A DNA stretch of 64,000 nt from Ruminococcaceae bacterium HV4-5-B5C. Lineage in GTDB: Bacteria > Bacillota > Clostridia > Oscillospirales > Acutalibacteraceae. Location of the stretch: contig FXYJ02000004.1 in assembly GCA_900184925.1 (NCBI GenBank), positions 248,001-312,000 of the forward strand, read 5' to 3'. The first letter of the stretch is position 1. Every line of letters begins with the position of its first letter. Under the pieces are notes generated by a model. That model made no database searches and was not told the origin of the DNA. It saw only the letters and a list, made by a program, of their open reading frames with translations. The position numbers and the translations under genes are program-made. Below are positions 52,908 to 62,337 of the stretch, piece after piece.

Positions 52908-54020
52908 TCAGTGAAGCTGCAGGAGTTTGTTTTTCAGGTCTGTCTCGAGCTTTCTCATTTCCTGCTCCGCCTGCGCACGTTTCTCGCGGCCTTCCTGCTG
53001 AATCTGCATAACCTCGTCCAGAGTGGAAATCAGGGTTTCGTTGGTGTGCTGCAGCGTCTCGATATCCACGATCCCGCGTTCAGACTCCTTCTGAGTTTCT
53101 ATCGTTGCCATCTTGAGCGTGTCCGCATTCTTGCGGAGCAGTTCGTTCGTCATATCGGTCACTTCACGCTGCGCCTTGGCGGCCTGCGTGGAATGTTCCA
53201 CTCCGAGCGCCAGAACCATCTGGCTCTTCCATAGCGGGATGGTGTTGACGATTGTTGACTGGATTTTTTCGCTCATTACGAGGTCGTTGTTCTGTACAAG
53301 ACGGAGCTGCGGCGCCATCTGAATGGAAACCATACGGGTCAGTTCAAGGTCATGCAGCTTCTTTTCAAAGCGGTCGCACATATTCGACAGATCGTTTGCC
53401 GCCTGCGCATCTTCCGGCATTCCGGATTCCATCGCTTTTTTCTGCAGGGCCGGCAGATCGACGCTGCGAACCTTTTCAAGTTTCTTCTTGCCTGCGAGCA
53501 GATACATCGACAGTTCCTTGAAATAGGTCTTATTGACTTCGTACATTTTATCCAGGACCGAGATATCTTTCAGGAGCTGCACCTGATGCGCTTCCATGGC
53601 GTCACAGATCTGGTCGACGTTAGTCTCGGCCTTCGCATAGCGCGCTTTCATGGCAATCAGTTTGTTTCCGCCGCGCTTAAAACGGGCAAAAATACCCTTA
53701 TCATCTTCACCGACATCGAAACTCTTCAATTCGGCTACAACGCCGGAAAGCATCTGCCCCACTTCGCCCAAATCTTTGGTACGAACATTTTCCAGCGCAC
53801 TTTCCGAGAAATCCGCCATCTTCTTCTGGGTTCCGGCACCGTACTGGAGGATCTGGTTACTGTTCGTCAAATCAATCTTATCAGAAAAATCATCCACCAT
53901 TTTCTGCTCGGCAGGAGTCAACATCGGCTCCGGAGCCGTCGCTTGCGTGAGAGGGGCGGCCGACGGTGCAGGGACAGGTTCCAGGGTAAGTTCCGGTGTA
54001 ATTACTTCATTCTGGCCCAT
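52908..54020 (-). CDS. telA: TelA-family (toxic anion resistance) protein
   Basis: 370 residues, mostly helical. The core motifs QILQYGAGTQKKMADFSESALENVRTKD and the later IPLWKSQMVLALGVE are TelA. C-terminal coiled coil. No membrane segment. In other Firmicutes it supports tolerance of tellurite, antibiotics or envelope stress. It follows the XpaC-like gene by 36 bases, a common pairing. Confidence 0.94.
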   Translation of the reverse strand: MGQNEVITPELTLEPVPAPSAAPLTQATAPEPMLTPAEQKMVDDFSDKIDLTNSNQILQYGAGTQKKMADFSESALENVRTKDLGEVGQMLSGVVAELKSFDVGEDDKGIFARFKRGGNKLIAMKARYAKAETNVDQICDAMEAHQVQLLKDISVLDKMYEVNKTYFKELSMYLLAGKKKLEKVRSVDLPALQKKAMESGMPEDAQAANDLSNMCDRFEKKLHDLELTRMVSIQMAPQLRLVQNNDLVMSEKIQSTIVNTIPLWKSQMVLALGVEHSTQAAKAQREVTDMTNELLRKNADTLKMATIETQKESERGIVDIETLQHTNETLISTLDEVMQIQQEGREKRAQAEQEMRKLETDLKNKLLQLH

Positions 54021-54056
54021 GATAAACCTCCAACATCAATTTTATCAACCGATTAT

Positions 54057-55277
54057 TCAGGAAAGTTTGCCGCTTTCCGGTTCCTTTACAAAGTCGCTCC
54101 CCGTCAACCCGCCCTGCCTGAGCAGGGTTTCAAGGGTAGAGATATCCGAAGAAATGTCGAGCACATCATCGGCAAACAGGCTGTCGAACAAATTAACAAA
54201 TGCATCGTTTACCGTGTCGAGCGCATGTTCAATCTCATTCTTGGCCCTCGCAATATTTTCGCCCTGCACCGGCTGCGCTTCAAACTCCTGATACGATTTT
54301 ACAAGTTTCAGAGTGGTAGGCATGTAATACCGCATAAAGCTGCGGATATCCGGCAGTTTCTCCGGGTGCTGGCCGACGCATTCAAAAATACGGGCCGTCA
54401 CTTTTTCAAGCCGGTCGAGTTTATCGGAAATCTCTTTTTCCGGCAGGGCGTCGTTTGCCTCGCGGATCTGCCGCAGGTAATCGGCCCCTTCCTTCCGAAC
54501 GGCTTCCAACTCAACCAGTTTCGGATCCGCCTGCTTCTTTTGCTCTTCTTCCTCTTCTGCTTTGCGGCGGGCATTATAGGCCCGTTCCGCTTCCTGATAC
54601 TCGCTGTAGGTTTCGTCGTCCACCATAAAGCAGGTTCCGGTACGGTCCAGGTGGCCCTGCGGGCACACCGACGTAGAAATCATTTTTCGCAGGTCTTTTC
54701 TGACGCGTTCCGGGTCCTCACCGACTGTCTCGGAAATTTTCTCCACCGTGCAAAAGGCCGCGCCGCCTATCGCTTCACGGTATCTGACAAACCGAAGCGC
54801 GCGTTTTCTGATGACAAACCCGTGAACCATCATGGAAAACGCACCCGCAGTAAACAGCGTAAACAGTGACACAGACACCCCCATATTCAAAGGGGAAATC
54901 GTACCCATAATACCTGTCACCAGAGCCACAATATCGGCACTCAAAAAGATAATACCCATCAGCAAACCAAGCACGGCATATACGACGCCGGATACAAGAC
55001 CGGGCATCCTTTTGCGGAATGCGGACTGAACCCCGCCGTTCCGGTACTCCGTTTGATGAAAACCGCCGCCGTTTCCTTCGCTGCCGCCGGGGTAAACTTC
55101 TCCCGAGCGACCGCCAGCATTTCTGAAACTGTCGATCACTTCGTTTACGTTATCCGTAATCTCCTGGACGCCGTCTTCCACCGCCCGGCCGATATGATTA
55201 AAATCGCCGTAGCGAATCGCGTCCCGGACCGACCGGCGGACGTCCCGGCCAATATGTCTGTATTCCCTGTTGCGCAT
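54057..55277 (-). CDS. XpaC-like 5-bromo-4-chloroindolyl phosphate hydrolysis family protein
   Basis: 406 residues from the ATG at 55277 after GGAGG. N-terminal soluble part (REYRHIGRDVRRSVRDAIRYG), two or three helices (about 120-190: LVSGVVYAVLGLLMGIIFL, ADIVALVTGIMG), a winged-helix-like middle and a C-terminal helical domain ending in the XpaC-type LDTVNDAFVNLFDSLFADDVLDISSD. Pairs with TelA; the enzymatic activity in the name is not established. Confidence 0.9.
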   Translation of the reverse strand: MRNREYRHIGRDVRRSVRDAIRYGDFNHIGRAVEDGVQEITDNVNEVIDSFRNAGGRSGEVYPGGSEGNGGGFHQTEYRNGGVQSAFRKRMPGLVSGVVYAVLGLLMGIIFLSADIVALVTGIMGTISPLNMGVSVSLFTLFTAGAFSMMVHGFVIRKRALRFVRYREAIGGAAFCTVEKISETVGEDPERVRKDLRKMISTSVCPQGHLDRTGTCFMVDDETYSEYQEAERAYNARRKAEEEEEQKKQADPKLVELEAVRKEGADYLRQIREANDALPEKEISDKLDRLEKVTARIFECVGQHPEKLPDIRSFMRYYMPTTLKLVKSYQEFEAQPVQGENIARAKNEIEHALDTVNDAFVNLFDSLFADDVLDISSDISTLETLLRQGGLTGSDFVKEPESGKLS

Positions 55278-55409
55278 GGCTTCCTCCGAAAAAGCACTGT
55301 GCAACGCCGTGCACAGGCGGTCAATACTTTTTTCTATTATAAATCATTTTTATGGAAATGACAACTTCCCCAAAGACCATTCTATGGCAAAAATAATTTA
55401 AACATATCA

Positions 55410-55440
55410 TGCGGCATCCCCGATTTCGGGAATGCCGCAC
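55410..55440 (-). terminator. Terminator of the FGGY-kinase operon
   Basis: TGCGGCAT and ATGCCGCA close a stem that continues with CCCG/CGGG. The T-run on the minus strand is weak, so termination is uncertain. Confidence 0.55.
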
Positions 55441-55494
55441 TTTTATGCCATCTTTTTCACAACCCACGCGCGTCACAAGGCGGGCGTATGAACA

Positions 55495-57096
55495 TCAGGC
55501 GTTAACGCTTTTGAAATTGCTTTTATTTGAATAGTACAGCTGCCTGAAAATTCGAAAACCATTGTCGTATACTGTCCGGCTGGCCGGATCCGGCCGATAG
55601 GTTCTGACAACAGGAATACACTCGGCGGCTTTCTCCAGATCGTCAAGCACCCCAAGGCCGACGGCGACAACGATCGCCGCTCCTACCGCACCCGCATTTT
55701 GCGGATGCGCCACGGTTTCGACATTACGGTTCAAAATATCCGCCAAAATCTGGCACGTCAGCGAAGAGAGCGCGCCGCCCCCGACAAACCGAACCGTATC
55801 TTTCACTCTGATTTTCTTCTCCTGCGCTTCCAGCATCCAGCGCAGATGGTAGCAGACTCCTTCGAGAACGGAATGAATCAGATCAGTTTTGCCGGTTTCG
55901 ATGCCGATATTGAAAAACATGCCCCGCACGTGCGGATCCTCGAACGGGCACCGGTTTCCGTGAAGCCACGGAGTGAAAAAAACGCCGTGACTTCCCGGGG
56001 GAACATTCTCCACCGCATGGGTCATATAATCGTAAAGACTGGTATGTACCGTTTCGTACGAATCATTCACCTGTTTTTTTTCAAGGTAGATGTCGATCTC
56101 GTCGAGCGCAAGATGGTCCTTCACCCATTCAAGGCATTTGCCCGCCGTATCCAGCTCGGCAAAATAATTGTAATGCCGGGGGTCGGCTCCGACAATTGAA
56201 GCAATCATAGAGTTTAAGTCTACCACCGCTTTCGGCGGTACAACGGTCGAAACCCAGCCTGATGTCCCGCAGTAAATATGCGTGGAGCCTTCCTTCACCG
56301 ATCCTGCTCCCACACCGATCAGTGAGGCGTCGCCGCCGCCCCCGAAGACGGGAGTCCCCTTCAAAAGGCCAAGGCTTTGCGCCGCACACTCCGTTAAGCC
56401 TCCCACGTTGTCAGTCGACCTGACAATCTCCGGCAGATGCTCCATTTTGACGCCGAACATCGAGCACATTTCCCGGCTGAAACAATTTCTACCCGGCCGC
56501 ATGTCATAAAGCATGGTCGAAAAAGCAGAGTCGGTTGTCATGACAAAACGACCTGTGCACTTCTGGATCAGGAATTCCTTGACGTCCAGCCACTTGAAAA
56601 TCTTTGAAAAGGCTTCCGGCTCATTATGCTCCACCCATTTATACTTCCAGACCGGGTCCTTGACGCTCGCCGCAACTGCATTTGTAATGAAAACCGATCT
56701 GAGCAGCCGGGAAGCATTGTAGCCCGCCACCTGAAGGCCGAATTTCAGTCCTTCCTTCAGCTCCCGTTCCGCGCGCTGATCCATGTAACTCATGGCGGGC
56801 CGCACGGCCCGCCCTTCGCGGTCTACGAGAACAACCCCCTGCATCTGGGAACAAAATGAAATTCCGCTGATCTTTTCCGGTGCAATCCCTGATTTTTCTA
56901 AAACCTGCTTTGTGCTTTCGCACATGGCCCTCCACCAATCCTCCGGGTTCTGCTCCGCCCCGCCGTTTTCCAGTACACGAAGCGGATAATCACGGCTTGC
57001 GGCTTCCGCAAGCCGCATAATGGCGTCATATCGGAACAGACAGGTCTTTACCGCCGTGGTTCCGACGTCATAGGTTAAAAAGAAGGTCTCGCTCAA
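55495..57096 (-). CDS. FGGY-family carbohydrate kinase
   Basis: 533 residues. FGGY signatures: LTYDVGTTAVKTCLF at the start, FCSQMQGVVLVD, the ATP-domain GGGGDASLIGVGAG, and FVGGGALSSLTCQILADIL. The family phosphorylates ketoses, alditols or sugar acids such as xylulose, glycerol and gluconate. The exact sugar cannot be read. Last gene of a five-gene operon with aldolase and aminotransferase. Confidence 0.92.
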   Translation of the reverse strand: MSETFFLTYDVGTTAVKTCLFRYDAIMRLAEAASRDYPLRVLENGGAEQNPEDWWRAMCESTKQVLEKSGIAPEKISGISFCSQMQGVVLVDREGRAVRPAMSYMDQRAERELKEGLKFGLQVAGYNASRLLRSVFITNAVAASVKDPVWKYKWVEHNEPEAFSKIFKWLDVKEFLIQKCTGRFVMTTDSAFSTMLYDMRPGRNCFSREMCSMFGVKMEHLPEIVRSTDNVGGLTECAAQSLGLLKGTPVFGGGGDASLIGVGAGSVKEGSTHIYCGTSGWVSTVVPPKAVVDLNSMIASIVGADPRHYNYFAELDTAGKCLEWVKDHLALDEIDIYLEKKQVNDSYETVHTSLYDYMTHAVENVPPGSHGVFFTPWLHGNRCPFEDPHVRGMFFNIGIETGKTDLIHSVLEGVCYHLRWMLEAQEKKIRVKDTVRFVGGGALSSLTCQILADILNRNVETVAHPQNAGAVGAAIVVAVGLGVLDDLEKAAECIPVVRTYRPDPASRTVYDNGFRIFRQLYYSNKSNFKSVNA

Positions 57097-57111
57097 AACC
57101 TCTATTCCCCC

Positions 57112-57774
57112 TTACGGTTCCCGCCCGGGCGTCCTGCCGGTTGGGGCGAACGCGCTTTCCAGAAACCTCATCGTCTGGTCGACGACAAAATCATCACGCT
57201 CAAATATATCCCGGTCCACATAAACCTTAAAGCGTTCCCGGTAATAGTCGCACGCATAAGAAAACTGGAACATCATAAAAAGGTTATCCATCAAAAATGC
57301 AAGCATTTTAGGGTCGCAGTCCTCCCGGACGATATGTTCTCTCTGCGCCTGACGAATCAGGTCGGAATACAGCTCAGCGGAAATGGACTCCATCTCTTCC
57401 ACGGCCGGCAGTACCACGCCCGCATTGCACTGCGCCGCCATTTCACTATAGAGCTGAATCACGACGCGGTGTTCCCGGGAATGTTTCTGAACGATGCGGA
57501 GAATCGCCCTCACCCTGCTCTTCCACCCGCCCGCACTTTGCATCACGCCCTCCAGAATCGATTTCAGGCCAAGGGCGCAGTGCTTTACCGTAGTAAGAAA
57601 AAGATCCTGCTTGTTTTCAAAGTACTTATAGATACTGCCGACGCTGACTCCCGCATTTGCGGCAATCACATTAATGTTTGCATGCTCGTAGCCGTTGTGT
57701 GCAAATTCATTGACGGACGCTTCAAAAATGCGATTTCTCTTCTCTTCGCTGATTCTGCCGAACAGCTCTTTCAC
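57112..57774 (-). CDS. TetR/AcrR-family regulator of the operon
   Basis: 220 residues from GTG 57774, eight bases after GGAGG; an ATG at 57798 is in frame but has no good site. Helix-turn-helix in the N-terminal 55 residues (NINVIAANAGVSVGSIYKYFENKQDLF). Encoded inside the operon it very likely controls, by the dyad at 61794-61811. Confidence 0.92.
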   Translation of the reverse strand: MKELFGRISEEKRNRIFEASVNEFAHNGYEHANINVIAANAGVSVGSIYKYFENKQDLFLTTVKHCALGLKSILEGVMQSAGGWKSRVRAILRIVQKHSREHRVVIQLYSEMAAQCNAGVVLPAVEEMESISAELYSDLIRQAQREHIVREDCDPKMLAFLMDNLFMMFQFSYACDYYRERFKVYVDRDIFERDDFVVDQTMRFLESAFAPTGRTPGREP

Positions 57775-57821
57775 TTTTCTTTCCTCCGCACCGGGCAAGA
57801 TTTTATTAAATACGAATCGAG

Positions 57822-59057
57822 TTACTCTGCCTTTTCCGTCTTTTTCAGCGCTTCCCGCAGGAATTCCGATTCCTTCATCCGGCAGGTGAGCGGAATCTCA
57901 ACTGCCGTGGCCGCGGTAAACAGAAGCATCGGAATTACAGGCGAATGAGTCGCCCCGTTAACCGCCTCAAAAATCAGGACAAACAGGATGCCCGAAATCT
58001 GGCCCATCAGGAGAATCAGTCCGAAGGACGTTCCTTCCTTCACCGGATAGGCAACCTCCGCACCGTGCTGAAACAAAATCGGCGCAACACCCATAATGGT
58101 AAACCCGGCAGCGCCCGCGACAACCGACACGAAGACGAAATTATGTAGGAATGTAATGCCGAGATACAGCGGCACCAACAGGGACATGCCCGCAATAAAC
58201 ATCGGAATTCTGCGGTGGATTCTGTCCGAAATCACAGGCAGGACAACCGCGCCGACAACGCCTGCGACGACGAATACTGCTCCGACAATACCCGCCTGGT
58301 CGGAAGTGAAACCATGAGGCTTTAAGATTTCTTCAATCACCGTCAGAAGGGCGTTAAAAACTCCCATGGAGATAAAGACGATGACCAGCACAATGTTAAA
58401 ACTGCCGTTGCGGAACAGCTTCCCCATAGAAGCGAGGCTGGTGTCTTCTTTCCCCGCCTCCGGGCCGGGAGCGGTCTTCGGATGCTCTCTCGTAAATGCG
58501 ACGGCAACGGCCCCACAGACAACGGAAATCACCGCGTAAACAGTGAAAAGCTTCGGAATGTCCCCGTTTCCGACAAGAATCGGGGAAAGAATCATGGCGG
58601 CGACATAGCCGAGATACTGTGCCATTGTCAGAATACCTGCCGCCGCCGACCGTTCGGAAACGGGAAACCAGTTTGCCGGAACCTTAGTGGAGATGTTCAG
58701 GAGGAACGGCTGGCCTACCGCAATCGCAAACTGGAACGTAAGCGCCAGCGCAAAATTCGCCGCAAAAACAGCGCGCAGAGAAGCAAACACAACCGTAATC
58801 AGCGTACCGATGATCAGTGAACAGCGATACCCGTACCGGTCAATTACCCAGGAGGCCGGAAGGGAAAACAGAATATACATAATCATATAACTGGTGGAGA
58901 ACATGGAAATCTCCATGCCACCCACATGATAATACGTTTCTGCCAGACTGGAAACAGGTGCCAGAATCAACCAGAACATCTCCGTGCAAAGAATGATCGG
59001 AACAATAGCCGCCAGAATGACCCAGCGATACCGATAGGTTTGATATCCCTGCCCCAT
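57822..59057 (-). CDS. MFS transporter
   Basis: 411 residues, twelve membrane helices. MFS motif A in the loop after helix 2 (VIDRYGYRCSLIIG). The sequence resembles the nitrate/nitrite- or organophosphate-porter-like group with ISTKVPANWFPVSERSAA. Likely imports the substrate of the operon. Confidence 0.92.
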   Translation of the reverse strand: MGQGYQTYRYRWVILAAIVPIILCTEMFWLILAPVSSLAETYYHVGGMEISMFSTSYMIMYILFSLPASWVIDRYGYRCSLIIGTLITVVFASLRAVFAANFALALTFQFAIAVGQPFLLNISTKVPANWFPVSERSAAAGILTMAQYLGYVAAMILSPILVGNGDIPKLFTVYAVISVVCGAVAVAFTREHPKTAPGPEAGKEDTSLASMGKLFRNGSFNIVLVIVFISMGVFNALLTVIEEILKPHGFTSDQAGIVGAVFVVAGVVGAVVLPVISDRIHRRIPMFIAGMSLLVPLYLGITFLHNFVFVSVVAGAAGFTIMGVAPILFQHGAEVAYPVKEGTSFGLILLMGQISGILFVLIFEAVNGATHSPVIPMLLFTAATAVEIPLTCRMKESEFLREALKKTEKAE

Positions 59058-59090
59058 GATTTTCCCTCCTCAGACCGGGTTTGCCCTCGG

Positions 59091-60266
59091 TCAGTTCTGT
59101 TTTGCCTGCTTGGAATAGCTTTGAGTATAAACAAGGTGCATCAGTCCGCAGTCAAAAGCACTCAGACTGTGTCCGCCGCCGAAAAGGGATGTACCAATCT
59201 GTGTGAGCGCATTCTTCCCCATTACGAGCCGCACAGCATTTGCATCCGAAGCGGTTGCCGCGCCGCACAGTGCACCAGCGCCGGGCACAAGGACGCCGAG
59301 GCGACCGCGCATGGCATGGACAACGTCCTTCGGCTGTGCCTGCCCGGCACACCGGGCGGAGCTCCCAACAATCTGCGCAAAATCATCCAGAAGAGGCCGC
59401 AGGCTTTCCCCCGCCGCAGAGAGGGCGAGCAGCCCGTACTCCGTCTCCTGCTCGATGAAATTGATATCTTTCCGGGCTAGATAAACGGCGCTGTGCATTT
59501 TGGCGTAATCCGGCATGTTCCCCGAATCAAAGCGAAATGTCTCATTGCGTTCCTCTATCCGGAAACCGTCCGGAAGCCGCCTGCTGGAATAAAACATCTG
59601 AGGCTTTGCCGGCATTTCGCGGTTTGGAGCGACTTTCGTACCGTAATAGGAATAAAGGTCCTCTTTACTGAAATCGTTCCGGCCGCTTTTCTTCTTATAA
59701 TTCAGGGCAATCAAATCCCCGCAGGCTTTCTCAAGCTGTTTTGCCGCAGAAAACGCTTCTTCATAACTCTGCCCGTAGCACAGAGCGCCGTGATGCGCCA
59801 TGATAACCGCATGGGAATTGCTGCCGTGCATCGCTTTTTCCACACCCTCGCGGAGTTTTTTGGTACCCGGCAGCCCGTAGGATGCTACAGGAACCGAACT
59901 GCTGAGAAGATCGTAGCCTTCGGGAACCGGCATATCGGGAATTCCCGCCGCACCGATTACGGATGCAAGCAGCTGGTGGGTATGGATTACGAAATTTGCT
60001 TCGGGATGCAGGCGGTACACCAGTGCATGGATTCCCTTTTCAGAGGACGGCTTGATGTCCCCTTCATAAGATGCGTCCTCCGTTTTGCAGAGAACGATCT
60101 GTTCCGGGGTCAGCGCCTCATAGGGTCTGCCGCTTGGCGTGATGGCAAACGAAGCATTTCCGTCCGTCCTGCAGCTGATGTTTCCCCATGTGCGGACGAT
60201 AAGCCCCTCCTCCGTCAGTTCTTTTCCTGCCCGAATGACGAGTTCTTTCGCCGGAAGTATCTCCAT
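59091..60266 (-). CDS. Tandem class II aldolase/adducin-family protein
   Basis: 391 residues, twice the single-domain length. Residues 1-205 have the full class II aldolase set: GNISCRTD, TPSGRPYEALTP, the Zn motif VIHTHQLLASV and MAHHGALCYGQSYEEAF, with one further His. Residues 215-391 repeat the fold (KMHSAVYLARKDINFIEQ, LGVLVPGAGALCGAATASDANAVRLV) but have lost the metal histidines. It would cleave a phosphorylated ketose (fuculose- or rhamnulose-type) or a related acid. Ends 33 bases before the MFS gene. Confidence 0.9.
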   Translation of the reverse strand: MEILPAKELVIRAGKELTEEGLIVRTWGNISCRTDGNASFAITPSGRPYEALTPEQIVLCKTEDASYEGDIKPSSEKGIHALVYRLHPEANFVIHTHQLLASVIGAAGIPDMPVPEGYDLLSSSVPVASYGLPGTKKLREGVEKAMHGSNSHAVIMAHHGALCYGQSYEEAFSAAKQLEKACGDLIALNYKKKSGRNDFSKEDLYSYYGTKVAPNREMPAKPQMFYSSRRLPDGFRIEERNETFRFDSGNMPDYAKMHSAVYLARKDINFIEQETEYGLLALSAAGESLRPLLDDFAQIVGSSARCAGQAQPKDVVHAMRGRLGVLVPGAGALCGAATASDANAVRLVMGKNALTQIGTSLFGGGHSLSAFDCGLMHLVYTQSYSKQAKQN

Positions 60267-60285
60267 TTTTCTGCGCCTCTTTCTC

Positions 60286-61779
60286 TCATTCCGTTTTCAC
60301 GACGATATTCTGGAATACGCGCTCGAACCGGCCGAGGGCCTCGTCAATCATTTCGTCGGTATAGGCGGCGCTGGTATACAGCCGACTTCCCGCAAGCGTT
60401 ACAAGGCCTTCCGCCATGTATGCCGCACCCATATACTCCATTTCTTTCTTGCGCACCGTCGTCTGGTTAATAACATTTGGAATTGTCCACGGCTTTTTCC
60501 AGTCAATAAAGAAATGCATCGTTCCGACGGTCTCGAGGTGGCAGATGGAGCCCTGATTAAATGCAACAAACGGCAGATTGTACTGCTTAATCAGCTTCTG
60601 CAGACCTTTCGTAAGACGGTCGCCCATCTGGCCCGCAACCTGAGCGGCATTGGTACGCTCAATTTCGCACAGCGTATAATATCCGGCGACGCAGCTGATC
60701 GGAGTTGCTGCCATCGTACCGCCGATGAGCGCTTTGTGATGTTTTTTGCTCTTGGAAATTCCCGACGAAGAAATTCCCGCTGAAAGATACTGCATATACT
60801 CGCGTTTTCCGCCGAGGCCACCCGCTCCCGGATAACCGCCGGCAACGACTTTGCCGAATACGGTCAGATCGGGGGAAACATTGAAATAGCCCTGCGCGCC
60901 CGACATGCCGAGACGGAACCCCGTGACAACCTCATCGAAGATCAGGAGTGCGCCGTATTTCCGGCAAAGTGTTTCGACGTTCTTATTGAAGTCCTTGTCA
61001 AGCGGACGCGTGCCGCTTTCCGGGCCTACCGGCTCGATCATAACGGCCGCCGTGCCGCCCCGAAGCTGATTGGCGCGGAGCTTGTGCTCCAGATCATTCA
61101 GATCGTTCGGGAAAAACTCCTGCGTATGCTTGAAGCAGAAATGCGGAACGCCGTGCGACTGCGTCCACTTGGAACCGGGGACACGAATGCCATAGGCAAG
61201 CTGATCACTCCAGCCGTGGTACGCACCGCCCATTTTTACAATATTCTTCTTCCCTGTTGCAAGTCTGGCAACGCGGATTGCCGCCATGCAGGCTTCCGTC
61301 CCGGAACCGAGCATGCGGAACATTTCGACGGTCGGGAAATTTTCGGAAATCTTCTTGGCGAGCTTATACTCATATTCATGGAAAAGCCCGGTGGAAGGCC
61401 CGCAGGTGTTCAGCAGTTCAATGACCTTCTCCCTCACGGCCGGAGGATTGCTTCCCAGAACCGTCGGACCGCCCGCCTGCAAGAAATCGAAGTACTTGTT
61501 CCCGTCGATATCGTAAAGATATGCCCCGTCGGCTTTCGAGAAAACAAGCGGAAACGGATAGTTGAACGCAAGATTATGCTGAACTCCGCCGGGAATGATC
61601 TGCTGAGCCTCTGAAATCATGGCTTTTGACCTGGCACACTTTGCCTCATAGTAATCTTTTTCATAACCGGCCAGAGCTTCTTTGCTGATTCCGTAGATCG
61701 GCTTTTGAATCAGCGCGTCAAGTTCCCTGGTAACTTCCTGGGCATCCGGGTATTCTGAAATTGCAAACCTATTGTCCAT
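60286..61779 (-). CDS. Class III (glutamate-1-semialdehyde aminotransferase-like) aminotransferase
   Basis: 497 residues from the ATG at 61779 after GGGAGG; an upstream frame from 61812 overlaps the operator. PLP enzyme: DIDGNKYFDFLQAGGPTVLG, GSGTEACMAAIRVARLATGKKNIV, DEVVTGFRLGMSGAQG, and the PLP lysine in TVFGKVVAGGYPGAGG. Members transfer or move amino groups at terminal or beta positions. First gene of the operon, 19 bases before the aldolase gene. The substrate is unknown. Confidence 0.9.
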   Translation of the reverse strand: MDNRFAISEYPDAQEVTRELDALIQKPIYGISKEALAGYEKDYYEAKCARSKAMISEAQQIIPGGVQHNLAFNYPFPLVFSKADGAYLYDIDGNKYFDFLQAGGPTVLGSNPPAVREKVIELLNTCGPSTGLFHEYEYKLAKKISENFPTVEMFRMLGSGTEACMAAIRVARLATGKKNIVKMGGAYHGWSDQLAYGIRVPGSKWTQSHGVPHFCFKHTQEFFPNDLNDLEHKLRANQLRGGTAAVMIEPVGPESGTRPLDKDFNKNVETLCRKYGALLIFDEVVTGFRLGMSGAQGYFNVSPDLTVFGKVVAGGYPGAGGLGGKREYMQYLSAGISSSGISKSKKHHKALIGGTMAATPISCVAGYYTLCEIERTNAAQVAGQMGDRLTKGLQKLIKQYNLPFVAFNQGSICHLETVGTMHFFIDWKKPWTIPNVINQTTVRKKEMEYMGAAYMAEGLVTLAGSRLYTSAAYTDEMIDEALGRFERVFQNIVVKTE

Positions 61780-61793
61780 ATGTATCCTCCCTT

Positions 61794-61811
61794 TGAGTGA
61801 ACACTCGCTCA
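61794..61811. promoter_or_regulatory. TetR-like operator
   Basis: TGAGTGA-N4-TCGCTCA, an 18-bp dyad with six of seven symmetric positions, the general form of many TetR-family operators. It lies between the -10 box and the ribosome binding site of the first gene. Confidence 0.65.
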
Positions 61812-61821
61812 CTTTTTACTT

Positions 61822-61849
61822 ATTGTAGCACATTATCCTTATTATTCAA
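61822..61849 (-). promoter_or_regulatory. Promoter of the catabolic operon
   Basis: On the minus strand TTGAAT (61849-61844) and TACAAT (61827-61822) are 16 bases apart; transcription would begin at the edge of the operator dyad. Confidence 0.6.
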
Positions 61850-62027
61850 TTGCAATTTCCTTATTTTTCATAATTATTCCTTTGGATTCCTTTCTCAAAA
61901 GGAATCCCCATCAGGAAAGCTCATCCACTTTTGATAATAAAGCTCTCCGGGCTGAGTAATCACCGGGTAAAGCAGGAAATAAAACAACCGTTGACCTTTA
62001 CAACTGCACTTCCTGACTATTTTTCGC
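61850..62027. other. Intergenic region between divergent operon and tRNA-Leu
   Basis: AT-rich spacer. No gene or repeat is evident; it contains only the outer flank of the two divergent promoters. Confidence 0.45.
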
Positions 62028-62056
62028 TTGCTTTTTCCCCCTGCTTACGATATACT
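62028..62056 (+). promoter_or_regulatory. Promoter of tRNA-Leu
   Basis: TTGCTT (62028-62033) and TATACT (62051-62056), 17 bases apart, about 73 bases before the tRNA. Confidence 0.7.
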
Positions 62057-62128
62057 AAATAAAGTTTGGCTGGTTGTGGGCGTCTCGAAGAAGCCCATTT
62101 CAATTAGACAATCTGAAGAAATTTATAT

Positions 62129-62215
62129 GCCGGTGTGTTGGAATTGGCAGACGAGACGGACTCAAAATCCGTTGGTGGCAACACCGTGTGGGTTCGACCC
62201 CCACCACCGGCACCA
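62129..62215 (+). tRNA. tRNA-Leu (CAA)
   Basis: 87 bases with a long variable arm (TGGTGGCAACACCG) and encoded CCA. Acceptor GCCGGTG/CACCGGC; the loop CTCAAAA in stem ACGGA/TCCGT gives anticodon CAA. Confidence 0.95.
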
Positions 62216-62216
62216 C

Positions 62217-62266
62217 AAAACCTCCATGTGTCAGGGGATGAACCCTCATATGGGGTTTTTGTTTTT
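62217..62266 (+). terminator. Terminator after tRNA-Leu
   Basis: AAAACCTCCATGTG and CATATGGGGTTTTT form an imperfect stem ending in T-rich sequence. Confidence 0.75.
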
Positions 62267-62337
62267 ATATAGTCAAATTTGTGCTATAATAGGTTAAAAT
62301 TATTTAGGAGAAATAAAATTGTCACTCGAGGTATTGT

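Noticed and set aside
53352..54869. 505-codon frame opposite telA and the XpaC-like gene
   Set aside because: It crosses two well-supported genes on the other strand, has no start signal and no family features.
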